From an uncultured Roseburia sp. (lineage in GTDB: Bacteria > Bacillota > Clostridia > Lachnospirales > Lachnospiraceae), in contig CAMSQM010000014.1 in assembly GCA_947062675.1 (NCBI GenBank), forward strand, positions 1 to 59,034: a stretch of DNA of 59,034 nt. The letters are read 5' to 3'. The stretch's first letter is position 1. Each line of letters starts with the position of its first letter. The notes beneath the pieces are model-generated. The model saw only the letters and a program-made list of their open reading frames with translations. It did no database searches and was not told the origin of the DNA. The position numbers and the translations under genes are program-made. Of this stretch, positions 7,169-15,595 are shown piece by piece.

Positions 7169-8786
7169 CACTTCCACGTTTGCGTTTTACCAGGAAGAGC
7201 CTGGCTTTATCCTCCGTTTTTAAATATACGTATAACTGCACCACATTTTTCCGATCCGTTTTTTTCACCTCGATCCGGTCCAGAATTGCATCGACCATTC
7301 CGTCGCTGATTCCTTCTTCAAAGTCAAGCTCACTGGAAATCAGTTCCCGGAATGTACTTATCATACCGGCTATCCCCTTATTCTTCTCCCTGTCCTCCTC
7401 CAGCTGTCTTATTTTATCTTCCGCCTCCTCAATCCCGGCGTTGAATAAATTATTTCTATATTCAAATTCATCATCAGAAATCCTGCCCTGGATGCTCAGC
7501 TCTAACAGCCTGTCCTTTTTCTTCATCAGATCGTTAATGTTCAGTCTGTATTGTGCCAGCTCTCTCTCTATCGTCGACCGGCCCGCGGCATCCGCATATA
7601 TTTTTATTAAATCACGGATAATATCCGCTTTTTGGGCAATCATATCTCCGCAGATCTTCTTCATGGCCTCATCGGACTCCGTCGTATAAACTGCCGGCGA
7701 ATCACAGGCGCTTTTTCCTTTTTCCGTGTAAACCTTACACTGCCACGCTTCCCGCACACCGCTTTTGTACCGGTATATCTTATGGTGATAAGATGTCCCA
7801 TGGTTCATACATATGATTTTTCCGCTATATCTGTACCGGTTATTATAGGCACCTGCGGCGGCCGCTTCCTTTATGGCGGTTCCTCTTTTATTCAGAATCC
7901 TGTTTGCCCGCTCCCATAATTCCTCCGATACAATCGGCGGAACATTTTCTTTATCTTCATACACCACCCATTCTCCGGGTTCTATATATTTTCTGGCGTT
8001 ATGCCTGTAATCATATTTCTGTGTCTTATTTCCACAGTAGTAACCTTTATATTTCGGATTGGAAATAATATTTCTGATCGTGCTGGCAGCCAGATCATTG
8101 TTTCTGGAATTTTTGATCCCCTTTTCTCCCAAAACCCTCGATATTACCCGCATACCAAAATGCCGGTTTACATACATATCAAAGATTTCCCTTATAATCT
8201 CCGCTTCTTCTTCCACAATCACAAGTTTTCCGTTATCTTTTTTATAACCCCAGATCTTATTATTGCCCAGAACCGAACCTTTTTCTATGGCCCGCCTGAA
8301 CCCGAACCGCACCCTCTCTGAGATCTTGCGCACCTCATCCTGCGCAATGCTGCTCATAATCGTCAGCCGCAGCTCACTGTCCGGCAGCAGCGTGTTAATA
8401 TTGTCTGACTGAAACAAAACGCCCACGCCGCAGGTCAGCAGCTGCTGTGTATACTGAATGCTGTCTACTGTATTTCTTGAAAAACGGGAGATTTCTTTTG
8501 TTATGACAAAATCAAATTTTCCCGATTTCGCGTCTTCAATCATCGTCAGGAAGCTTTCTCTCTTTTTTACGCTCGTCGCGCTCAGCCCCTCGTCTATGTA
8601 TCCTTCCACAAATTTCCAGTTGGAATTCTGCTTTATCATATCAGAATAGTATTTTATCTGTGCCGACAGGGAATGTAACTGTTCATCTTTTTCAGTGGAT
8701 ACCCTGGCATAGTAAGTAACTCTCATCGGAATATCATAAATTGATTTTCCGCTGTTCAGCTCCCTTCTGATACTATACAAATCCAT
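7137..8786 (-). CDS. Large serine recombinase, predicted to excise the spoIVA element
   Basis: A 549-residue large serine recombinase. The resolvase domain (about residues 22-165) has the catalytic serine at residue 30 in YARVSTEKDEQ, with SRFSRNTVD further on. A recombinase domain follows (about 175-290; KGSVLGNNKIWGY, ISNPKYKGYY), then a zinc-ribbon region (about 340-395; Cys in IICMNHG, WQCKVY and SACDSP) and a coiled coil (about 420-475). Its last codons read through the att core: the stop TGA overlaps the ATG of the spoIVA 3' part. Position, family and orientation mirror SpoIVCA at the skin element. When it is expressed is not visible; a sigma-E promoter for it was looked for and not found. 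Confidence 0.93.
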   Translation of the reverse strand: MDLYSIRRELNSGKSIYDIPMRVTYYARVSTEKDEQLHSLSAQIKYYSDMIKQNSNWKFVEGYIDEGLSATSVKKRESFLTMIEDAKSGKFDFVITKEISRFSRNTVDSIQYTQQLLTCGVGVLFQSDNINTLLPDSELRLTIMSSIAQDEVRKISERVRFGFRRAIEKGSVLGNNKIWGYKKDNGKLVIVEEEAEIIREIFDMYVNRHFGMRVISRVLGEKGIKNSRNNDLAASTIRNIISNPKYKGYYCGNKTQKYDYRHNARKYIEPGEWVVYEDKENVPPIVSEELWERANRILNKRGTAIKEAAAAGAYNNRYRYSGKIICMNHGTSYHHKIYRYKSGVREAWQCKVYTEKGKSACDSPAVYTTESDEAMKKICGDMIAQKADIIRDLIKIYADAAGRSTIERELAQYRLNINDLMKKKDRLLELSIQGRISDDEFEYRNNLFNAGIEEAEDKIRQLEEDREKNKGIAGMISTFRELISSELDFEEGISDGMVDAILDRIEVKKTDRKNVVQLYVYLKTEDKARLFLVKRKRGSEASVCAGSYT

Positions 8787-8819
8787 ACGGCCAGCTGCTC
8801 CCTCTCCTTTCTTTTTGCT

Positions 8820-8960
8820 TCAATGATATTTTATAATCATTTTCTTTGCCTTCTGATATAATTCCTTAGAAATGATTCCCTTATTGTACAGCTGCTCATT
8901 AATATGCAGCTTTACCTGAATTTCGTACTCCTCCATAATATGTTTCTCTTCAATTGTCAC
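8820..8960 (-). CDS. 46-residue small protein upstream of the recombinase
   Basis: A GTG at 8960 opens a 46-codon frame (MTIEEKHIMEEYEIQ then VKLHINEQLYNKGIISKELY), ending 33 bases before the recombinase start. GGAGGG precedes the GTG; an internal ATG at 8936 would give 38 residues. The stretch LYNKGIISKELYQKAKKMI resembles the short SHOCT helical motif, though I cannot confirm the family. Its place, directly before the recombinase and apparently co-transcribed, makes it a candidate accessory protein or recombination directionality factor. That role is inference. Confidence 0.6.
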   Translation of the reverse strand: MTIEEKHIMEEYEIQVKLHINEQLYNKGIISKELYQKAKKMIIKYH

Positions 8961-8990
8961 TCCTGCCCTCCGCCCCTTTTTCTGTTTTTT

Positions 8991-9020
8991 ACATTTTATT
9001 CAGCTTTCAGAATAAAATGT
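8991..9020. repeat. AT-rich inverted repeat upstream of the recombinase module
   Basis: ACATTTTATTC (8991-9001) and GAATAAAATGT (9010-9020) form a perfect 11-bp inverted repeat with an 8-base spacer, between the end of eetB and the small gene. No U-tract follows on the minus strand, so an operator controlling the recombinase module is as likely as a terminator. Confidence 0.5.
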
Positions 9021-9026
9021 CTGTCG

Positions 9027-9524
9027 TTACCATATCACAATTTTACGGATACGCTTTGTGACCGCCGCGCCGAGCACGCCGATCGCAACTCCCGACAGAC
9101 TTCCCGCCAGAAGCAGCGCCGGCAGGTAATAGACAAGGCTGGGTGTATCTAACACCAGGATCGCCATGAGAATCTGTCCGACATTATGAAATATGCCGCC
9201 CAGCACACTGACGCCGGTAAGTGTGAGTCGTTTTGTCCGCTTCGCAGCGACCATCACCAGAAGGCTCATGATACCCCCGGCAAGACTGTAGAGCATGGCC
9301 GCCATGCTGCCGAACGTAAAGCCGGTCAGCACAATCCGGATCATGGACAGCAGAAATGCGTCTCCGTCATTTAAAGTATACAGCGCCACTATAATCACCA
9401 GATTCGCCAGTCCCAGTTTCGCTCCGGGAATACCTGAATGAACCGGAATTAAAGATTCCACATAAGAAAAAATAAACGCCAGCGCAATTAAAAGTCCCAG
9501 ATATGCAATTTTTCTTGTCTTCAT
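9027..9524 (-). CDS. eetB: EetB-like Gx transporter family membrane protein (heptaprenyl diphosphate synthase component I family)
   Basis: A 165-residue, very hydrophobic protein with about five membrane segments (starts MKTRKIAYLGLLIALAF; PGAKLGLANLVIIVALYTL is typical of the family). The family is called Gx transporter or heptaprenyl diphosphate synthase component I. In the Listeria extracellular electron transfer locus the equivalent gene is eetB, needed for electron export though its biochemical role is unclear. It follows eetA by 12 bases on the same strand. The symbol rests on the conserved neighbourhood (eetA, fmnB, pplA, ndh2) as much as on the sequence. Confidence 0.82.
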   Translation of the reverse strand: MKTRKIAYLGLLIALAFIFSYVESLIPVHSGIPGAKLGLANLVIIVALYTLNDGDAFLLSMIRIVLTGFTFGSMAAMLYSLAGGIMSLLVMVAAKRTKRLTLTGVSVLGGIFHNVGQILMAILVLDTPSLVYYLPALLLAGSLSGVAIGVLGAAVTKRIRKIVIW

Positions 9525-9536
9525 GTTTTCCGCTCT

Positions 9537-9923
9537 CTAACTGGTCATGGAATCCACACCGGATTCCTCTCCGTTTTCAATTTCCACTACCACCTTATTG
9601 GGCAGACAGACTATGGTCTCTCTCTGTCTGCTGATCGCGCGGTGATTCACACAGATTCCATCGGGGCAGGACGCCTCGGTAATATCTGCTCTGCCGTCCT
9701 TTATCACCAGCACATTATAGGACCCGTCCGGCAGTTCCACTTTCTCCGTGACATCTTCATCCAGCGGGAAACGCCCGTACACACTCTCTCCCGCCGTGAC
9801 AACTGCCACCGGCTCTTTCGTATTCGCACGCTGAAAGACATTGAATCCAATATAAAGCACAGCCGCGGCTGCCAGAATAACCACAATCAAAATTATATCA
9901 TTTTTCCGCGCAATTTTTTCCAT
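9537..9923 (-). CDS. eetA: EetA-like NusG domain II membrane-anchored protein
   Basis: A 128-residue protein with one N-terminal membrane segment (about residues 8-28; IILIVVILAAAAVLYI) and an extracytoplasmic domain with DGRADITEASCPDGICV and IVCLPNKVVVEI, characteristic of the NusG domain II family. The start at 9923 has GGGAG six bases upstream; an ATG five codons earlier is less well placed. NusG-II proteins of this size next to a Gx transporter and ApbE are EetA in Gram-positive extracellular electron transfer loci. It sits between fmnB and eetB in a tight row. Confidence 0.82.
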   Translation of the reverse strand: MEKIARKNDIILIVVILAAAAVLYIGFNVFQRANTKEPVAVVTAGESVYGRFPLDEDVTEKVELPDGSYNVLVIKDGRADITEASCPDGICVNHRAISRQRETIVCLPNKVVVEIENGEESGVDSMTS

Positions 9924-9955
9924 CTGATTCTCCCACATTCCATTCTTTTCCGGTT

Positions 9956-11008
9956 TTATTCCGCCAGAAATGCCTCAAAATTTTCCGAGTACCGGATGCT
10001 TCCGTCTTCCATGATCCACATGGCTTCCACACCTTCCAGTCCGTTCACAAATGCAAGGCCCTCCTCATACGTCATATTGTACACTGATGTGGACAGGGCG
10101 TCGGCCGCACCGGAATCTTCCGCGATGACAGAGACGGCACTAAAATAGTCTGCCGGCATCAGCGTATCCGGGTCAATAATGTGGCAGTAGCGCTCATCGT
10201 CCACGATATAATATCTCTGGTAGTTCCCGCTCGTCACCACACAGGCGTCCGCCATATCCACCTTCCTGACATAAGGCTCCTCACTGCCGGTATCCGGATT
10301 CTGAATTCCAAGTCTCCACTTTGTCCCGTCGATCCGGCCTCCAACCGCACAGACATTTCCGCCCACGCTTATGAGCACATGCTCCATTCCAATCTCTTTT
10401 GCATACTCCGCAACCCGCTGCACCGCATATCCCTTGCCGATGCTTCCCACATCCAAAGACATTTCCGGGTCGCTCAGGTAAACCGTGGACGCCTCCTCAT
10501 CAATTATGACTTTTGTGATATCCGTGTGTCCGGCGGCCGCGAGAAGCTCTTCCATCGGCGGCAGTGCGGCCTCTGCCGGATTATTATTTCCCGCCTCCCG
10601 ATACTCATGCCAGATAGAAAGCACGCTTCCCATGGCGATATTTACCTGTCCGTTCGTGCGCTCATACATCTCTTTGCTAAACTGCAGCAGGCGGATAATC
10701 TCCATGTCAGTCTCAACCGGTCCGACTCCCGCATTGTCATTGATTGTCCTGATATTATTGATTCCCTCATATTCGTGATAAATATCATAAAGTTCATTGT
10801 AACAGACAAGCTTTTCCTTCAGCAGCTCAATCTGTTCCGTAAACGCCTCCCGGCTCGTTCCATATCCTGTAATCTCTGTCCTGGTGTCAAATACATTCAG
10901 AAATGTCGCCGTATAGCGCGTCTGCTCCTTCGGCGCGCCATGCGCCGCAGAAACAGCGAGCAGCAGCACCGCGGCTGCAGGAATTAACGCTTTCTTCACC
11001 CGATTCAT
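9956..11008 (-). CDS. fmnB: FAD:protein FMN transferase (ApbE/FmnB), exported
   Basis: ApbE enzymes transfer FMN from FAD to a Thr or Ser of extracytoplasmic proteins; FmnB in the Listeria system flavinylates PplA. The protein (350 residues from the chosen start) has a signal segment (KKALIPAAAVLLLAVSAAHG), then ApbE hallmarks: DVGSIGKGYAVQRVAEYA, ISVGGNVCAVGG, VTSGNYQRYY and HIIDPDTLMPA. The ATG at 11008 is preceded by AGAGGGGAAAAGT. Its likely substrate is the neighbouring two-repeat lipoprotein. The intergenic segment before it (11042-11132) is strongly structured and may set its expression below that of pplA. Confidence 0.92.
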   Translation of the reverse strand: MNRVKKALIPAAAVLLLAVSAAHGAPKEQTRYTATFLNVFDTRTEITGYGTSREAFTEQIELLKEKLVCYNELYDIYHEYEGINNIRTINDNAGVGPVETDMEIIRLLQFSKEMYERTNGQVNIAMGSVLSIWHEYREAGNNNPAEAALPPMEELLAAAGHTDITKVIIDEEASTVYLSDPEMSLDVGSIGKGYAVQRVAEYAKEIGMEHVLISVGGNVCAVGGRIDGTKWRLGIQNPDTGSEEPYVRKVDMADACVVTSGNYQRYYIVDDERYCHIIDPDTLMPADYFSAVSVIAEDSGAADALSTSVYNMTYEEGLAFVNGLEGVEAMWIMEDGSIRYSENFEAFLAE

Positions 11009-11041
11009 ACTTTTCCCCTCTGAAATGTCTGGCCGCCGCAC

Positions 11042-11114
11042 TTCCCCTGTTTATAAAACAGGAATTATTTTTCTGCTTTATAAACAGGGGAGTGCGCGTA
11101 AACGCACACTCCCC
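11042..11114 (-). other. Two overlapping hairpins between pplA and fmnB
   Basis: CCCCTGTTTATAAA (11044-11057) pairs perfectly with TTTATAAACAGGGG (11077-11090). GGGGAGTGCG (11087-11096) pairs with CGCACACTCCCC (11103-11114) with one bulge. They share the GGGG at 11087-11090, so only one can form fully. On the minus strand the second forms first, just after the pplA stop. It may be a partial terminator or RNA-end stabiliser. Confidence 0.6.
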
Positions 11115-11132
11115 GTTGTCTGTTCTTTTTAC

Positions 11133-12338
11133 TTATTTCGCACTGTCCGCCGCCTTTGTGATTACAGAATTGAAATCTGTAACGTGGATCGTAACAGAAG
11201 CCGCGAGATCCGCGTCAGAAGGAACTCCCTCCGTCACCGCCGTACCGTTTACCTCGTCAGCCGTTTTACCGATCGCATACTGCGCATAAGCGGCAGCCTG
11301 CTCATTCCACTCTTTTCCGATGGAGGAGGCAGCCTTCATGCCATAGCCGGCACCGATCACATTTTTGGAATCAACGGCAGCCGTAAGATCCGTCGTAATC
11401 TTTCCGGTCGCATCAAACTTTACATTTGCCTGTACCGCATCAATCTGTGCGCTTGTGATAACGCCGTCCGCATTTACAGTCAGCGCGGAAACCGTGGTAT
11501 AAGCCTGTGCGACACCCTCCGCGTCCGCGGCTGCGTCCGTGGAGTCTGCAATGCTGGTAACAACACCGACACCCAGTTTATCACCGGCCTGCGCGCCCAT
11601 CTCGGTCGCATTAGCAACTGCCTGCGCAACGACCTCCTGCAAACCGCCGATGTGCATCGTACATCCTGCCGCAAGATCTGCGTCAGAAGGAACTCCCTCT
11701 GTCACCGCAATCCCCATTACCTCGTCTGCCGTCCTGCCCACACAGTACTCCGCGAACGCGGCAGCCTGCTCGTTCCAGTCTTTGCCGATGGAAGAAGCCT
11801 TGCTCATTCCATAGCTGGTACCCAGCTCATTCTTACTGGGAACCTCTGCCCCGGTATCTGTTTTGAGCGTTCCGTCTGTCCCGAAATTTATAACCGTCTG
11901 CGCGCAGTCAATCACACACGCCACGATCTTTCCTTCCGCGTCCACGGTAACCGCCGCGATCATCGCGTCTGTCTGCGCAATACCCTCTGCGTCCGCAGAT
12001 GCATCCGCAGAACTTTCCACACTTGTCGCGATGGCGAGACCTGTCTTTAATCCGCCCGGAGTCGCCTCAGTGCTGCCGTCCACCATCTCCGTCCCGGCAC
12101 CTGCCGGCGTGCCGTCTTCCACCTGCTCTGAGCCCGTATCTTCCGGCATGCCCGTATCTTCCGGCATGCCGGCATCTGCTCCATCGCTTCCTGTCTGTGC
12201 ACCGTCTTCCGGCTTTGTTTCATCCTCCGCCGCACCGCCCACTGCCTGCGCGACATCTTCCGGCTTCCTGTTGGTACATCCCGCAAGTGCGGACACCGTA
12301 AGCGCCATGCCTAGTAACAACGCAATTTTCTTTTTCAT
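11133..12338 (-). CDS. pplA: PplA-like lipoprotein with two flavin-bearing repeats
   Basis: A 401-residue lipoprotein: signal peptide with lipobox (LTVSALAGC), then an Asp/Glu/Pro-rich linker with the short repeat GMPEDT, then two similar domains of about 130 residues (about 100-235 and 255-395). Each domain contains SSIGK(D/E)WNEQAAA and TEGVPSDADLAA followed two or three residues later by a Thr, which I take to be the flavinylation site by analogy with Listeria PplA. This surface lipoprotein would pass electrons from the quinone pool to outside acceptors. The start at 12338 follows AGGAGGAAAGATTT. The symbol is by analogy. Confidence 0.85.
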   Translation of the reverse strand: MKKKIALLLGMALTVSALAGCTNRKPEDVAQAVGGAAEDETKPEDGAQTGSDGADAGMPEDTGMPEDTGSEQVEDGTPAGAGTEMVDGSTEATPGGLKTGLAIATSVESSADASADAEGIAQTDAMIAAVTVDAEGKIVACVIDCAQTVINFGTDGTLKTDTGAEVPSKNELGTSYGMSKASSIGKDWNEQAAAFAEYCVGRTADEVMGIAVTEGVPSDADLAAGCTMHIGGLQEVVAQAVANATEMGAQAGDKLGVGVVTSIADSTDAAADAEGVAQAYTTVSALTVNADGVITSAQIDAVQANVKFDATGKITTDLTAAVDSKNVIGAGYGMKAASSIGKEWNEQAAAYAQYAIGKTADEVNGTAVTEGVPSDADLAASVTIHVTDFNSVITKAADSAK

Positions 12339-12377
12339 AAATCTTTCCTCCTGCATTTCTTATGTATCGCTGATATT

Positions 12378-13373
12378 TTATATATTTAACCGGTCATCCG
12401 ACCGGAAAATACCTGTTTTTCCAGGCCCGCAATAAGACTTATCCAGCAACTCTTTTAAAATTTCTGCCTTCTGCCGCGGAAAACGGAGTGCTTCCAGCGC
12501 CTCCGACGCTTTTTCGTAATAGCGTTTCGCCGTCTGATGTGTGAAATCCACGCCTCCGCTCTTTTTTACCTGATCCAAAAGCTCTTTTGCCGGAAGCTCT
12601 CCCGCCTCCGCACGCTTTTTCAGCTCAGGCTTATTGTGAAAGGTATGAATGACAGGAAGTGTGATGACACCCTGCTCATAATCCGACTGCACGCTTTTCC
12701 CTGCTGACTTCGCGTCACATTCATAATCAATACAATCATCTGTAAGCTGAAAAATGATTCCTGTATATCTGCCAAGACGGCGGTACAGGCGCAGCCTCTT
12801 TTCATCCTGCTCGCAGACCACGGCTCCCGCAAAATAGGACGCCTCAAACAGTGCGGCGGTCTTCCTGTTGATAATGCCCAGATAACAGAACATTGACAGA
12901 TTATAGTTAAAATTATTCTCGCTCTGCCTGAGCTCACCCATACAGATCTGCTGCACATAATCAGATGCGTCCAGATCCTTATATTTGTCCGTATCTTCTA
13001 CCTGCGCAAGTTCTTTCAGCGCGGCCGACAGCAGATAATCCCCGCAGATCACGGCCCTGCGCTTTCCGAACTTCTTCTGGAGTGTCTCCACGCCCCTGCG
13101 CATAGCTGCATCGTCCATTATATCATCATGAACCAGCGTGGCCAGGTGAAGGAGTTCTATCGCCGCCGCAAAAACAACTGCATCGTTATGGATACTGCCC
13201 TTCTCATCCATCGCACATGCGAGCACCGCCCTCGCACGGACAAACTTTCCGTGCGTGAAAGTCAGGTGTGATGTATAGGTACGGATCAAAAGCGGCGCCG
13301 ACAGTAATACGCGGTCAACTTCAGCTCTGGTTTTTTCAAACGCGGTTCCAAAATTCAGGGACAACTCAGTCAT
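12378..13373 (-). CDS. dmkB: Polyprenyl diphosphate synthase (DmkB-like)
   Basis: A 331-residue trans-prenyltransferase that would make the long isoprenoid tail of (demethyl)menaquinone. The first aspartate-rich motif is LVHDDIMDDAAMRRG (about residue 80) and the second QLTDDCIDYE (about residue 213). Its start overlaps the end of ndh2 by eight bases, and pplA follows 39 bases later, so it sits within the electron-transfer operon. In Listeria the equivalent gene in this locus is dmkB. The Gx-family EetB may or may not act with it. Confidence 0.9.
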   Translation of the reverse strand: MTELSLNFGTAFEKTRAEVDRVLLSAPLLIRTYTSHLTFTHGKFVRARAVLACAMDEKGSIHNDAVVFAAAIELLHLATLVHDDIMDDAAMRRGVETLQKKFGKRRAVICGDYLLSAALKELAQVEDTDKYKDLDASDYVQQICMGELRQSENNFNYNLSMFCYLGIINRKTAALFEASYFAGAVVCEQDEKRLRLYRRLGRYTGIIFQLTDDCIDYECDAKSAGKSVQSDYEQGVITLPVIHTFHNKPELKKRAEAGELPAKELLDQVKKSGGVDFTHQTAKRYYEKASEALEALRFPRQKAEILKELLDKSYCGPGKTGIFRSDDRLNI

Positions 13374-15368
13374 TGTAGAGATACCACCTCTTTATCCATT
13401 TAATGTTTTTCCAGCGCTTCTTTAAGAACGGTCCTGCGTAGTAATCCAGTCCGATCGTGTATCCTGCGCCGATGAGTAGTGCGACACTTGCAAAAATCAT
13501 CCACATGCCGTTTAAGTACAGTCCCGTCGTGCTTAAGAACATAAACTGAAGAATGATGGATACCGCCGCGCAGGGGAACGTAAACAGTCCGCCCAGCAGT
13601 CCCAGTCCGATCGCCAGCTCCAGCAGCACGATCGCGATCTGCATAAACATCTGCATACCGTCACTCGAGAGAACCATGGTATCCACAGACCAGTTCACAA
13701 ACGGAATATTCAGCTTAAACGCATAATCTGCGAGGGTGGAGCCTGCAAGTTCCTTTCCGCTGACAAAGATTGTCTCAAATAATCCGAAATCCCAGTCCAG
13801 AAGAAGCGTGCCCGCGCCTGCCGCCGCATCTGCCACAACACCGGTTGCGCCCGCCGCCGCATCTGCCGCCGCTCCGGTTGCGCCCGCCGCCGCGTCCACC
13901 GACGGCGTTATGCCGAAATATCCCGCGATAATAGAATTATACCACGCATTTGCGCCGCCAAAAAATCCCTGCAGCATAGGCTTCTCAAACCAGCCTTCCA
14001 CAATCTTCATCACGGCCTCGAATATCCACACCGCGCCCAGCCATACGCGCAGCGGTACAAGAAGAAAGCTCGGCGTCCGGTTCGAAAAATGTCCCCCCAC
14101 AAAGCTTCTGCCGTTGCGGATCGTAAAAATCTCATGCTTCAGATAGCTGAATACTTTCGTCCAGCCCATAACCTGAATAAAATAAATAATATTGATAAAA
14201 TGTTTTGCAAACATGGCAAAGAAAGAAGCCAGATTCATCTGGTGTTCTGCCATACCGCCTCTCGCGGTTCCCCAGCGTCCTCCCACGCATACCATAATGC
14301 CGTGGAACTTCGGACTGTACTCCTGCATGCTGCCCTTTTTTGTGACAGACACAGCGATATTGTTCGCCGCCGTCCCTGCGCTGTGCTCCGCATTCTCGAC
14401 CATCTGCGGAACCGGACGCTCCTCACCCGGAACCGTATAGAACATGTTATCGCCGATCACAAACACATTTTCGTGATCCACACTTCTTAAATAAGAGTCA
14501 ACCTCAATTCTTCCTCTTCCCGCACTCCGGACCTCTTTTGCCGCATCGGCGGTAATCTCCGCGCTCTCAATCCCTGCGGTCCAGATCACGGTGCCTGCGG
14601 CGTGCTCGCTCACCGTATCTTTCTGCTTCAGTCTGATGAAATCCTCACCCACGCCGACCACGCTGGCGTTCATCACAACCTCCACGCCCATCTTCGTGAG
14701 GCGGCGTTCCACCCTGCCGGACAGCTTCTCCGGAAGAACCGGCACCGGACGCGGCAGTCCGTCCACATCCACAAGCTTTACGTCCTCCCGTCTGATATGG
14801 AATCGCTTACAGAGGATCGGCACATATTCTGCGAGCTCTCCGATCATCTCAACCCCGGTAAAACCGGCGCCTACCACATAGAAGGTCAGCAGCCTGCGTC
14901 TCTTCTCCACGTCCGGCTCGTCCGCTGCCAGACGGAAACAGTCGTGAATGCGGTCCCGCAGCCTCACGGCATCGTCGTAAGACCACAGCGTGTAACTGTA
15001 CTCCTCCGCTCCCTCCACGCCGAAATAGGTCGGCCTGGATCCCGCTGCCAGAACCAGATAATCATATGTATACTCACCATTTTCTCCGGTAATCCTGTTT
15101 TCCTCAAAATGAATCTTTGTTATCGTATCCAGAACAACATTGACCCTGCGTCCCGCAAAAATCTGGTCAAGATTCATTTTGACGCTCTCCTCGCCCACAC
15201 GGCACGCTGCAACCTCATGCAGCTCCGTCAGCATCGTGTGGTAAGGATGCCTGTCAATGATGGTAATCTGAGTCTCACCTGCCGCTCCCTGCTTCCGGAG
15301 CTTTTCTCGAGTTTTTTGGTCGCCAGAACCCCCGCGTAACCGGCGCCAATCACTACGATGTTTGTCAT
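13366..15368 (-). CDS. ndh2: Type II NADH dehydrogenase Ndh2 with membrane tail; apparent one-base frameshift near the start
   Basis: Ndh2 passes electrons from NADH to a quinone dedicated to extracellular electron transfer. The ATG at 15368 follows AAGGAGAAAGTC and reads MTNIVVIGAGYAGVLATKKL, the FAD-binding Rossmann motif. The frame then shifts: the rest of the enzyme (IDRHPYHTMLTELHEVA, YVVGAGFTGVEMIGELAEY, FVIGDNMFY) is in another frame. Adding one A to the A4 run (15302-15305) or the A6 run (15312-15317) restores it. An alternative upstream start in the downstream frame would lack the GxGxxG site. From about residue 430 comes a DoxX-like multi-pass tail with an Ala/Gly repeat (AAAGATG units). 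The frameshift may be a sequencing error, a mutation or a phase-variable tract. Confidence 0.85.
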
Positions 15369-15495
15369 GACTTTCTCCTTTTTCGTACAAAATTTTTTTC
15401 TGTAAGTCTGTCCCGGTCCTTGAATGTGTATCGCTCATTATTCTATCATACAAACCGGTTAAATGCCAGTAGTTTTTTAATTGCTTCCAGGATTC

Positions 15496-15524
15496 TTGCA
15501 TTTTTGCCGATAGAATGTTAAAAT
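15496..15524 (+). promoter_or_regulatory. Promoter of dmkA in the divergent region with ndh2
   Basis: TTGCAT (15496-15501), 17 bases, TAAAAT (15519-15524), 71 bases before the dmkA start. On the other strand an extended -10 (TGATAGAAT, about 15450) could serve ndh2. The divergent region 15369-15595 shows no other clear signal. Confidence 0.65.
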
Positions 15525-15595
15525 TCACTGACAGATATTTCAAAACCTCACAACGACAGATAAAGAGAACGACAGATAAAGAAAAAGGAGCTTTT

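Noticed and set aside
15369..15543. A longer N-terminus for Ndh2 from 15543 in the downstream frame
   Set aside because: It would lack the FAD-binding GxGxxG motif, which is present in the other frame right after a strong ribosome binding site. A frameshift is the simpler reading.
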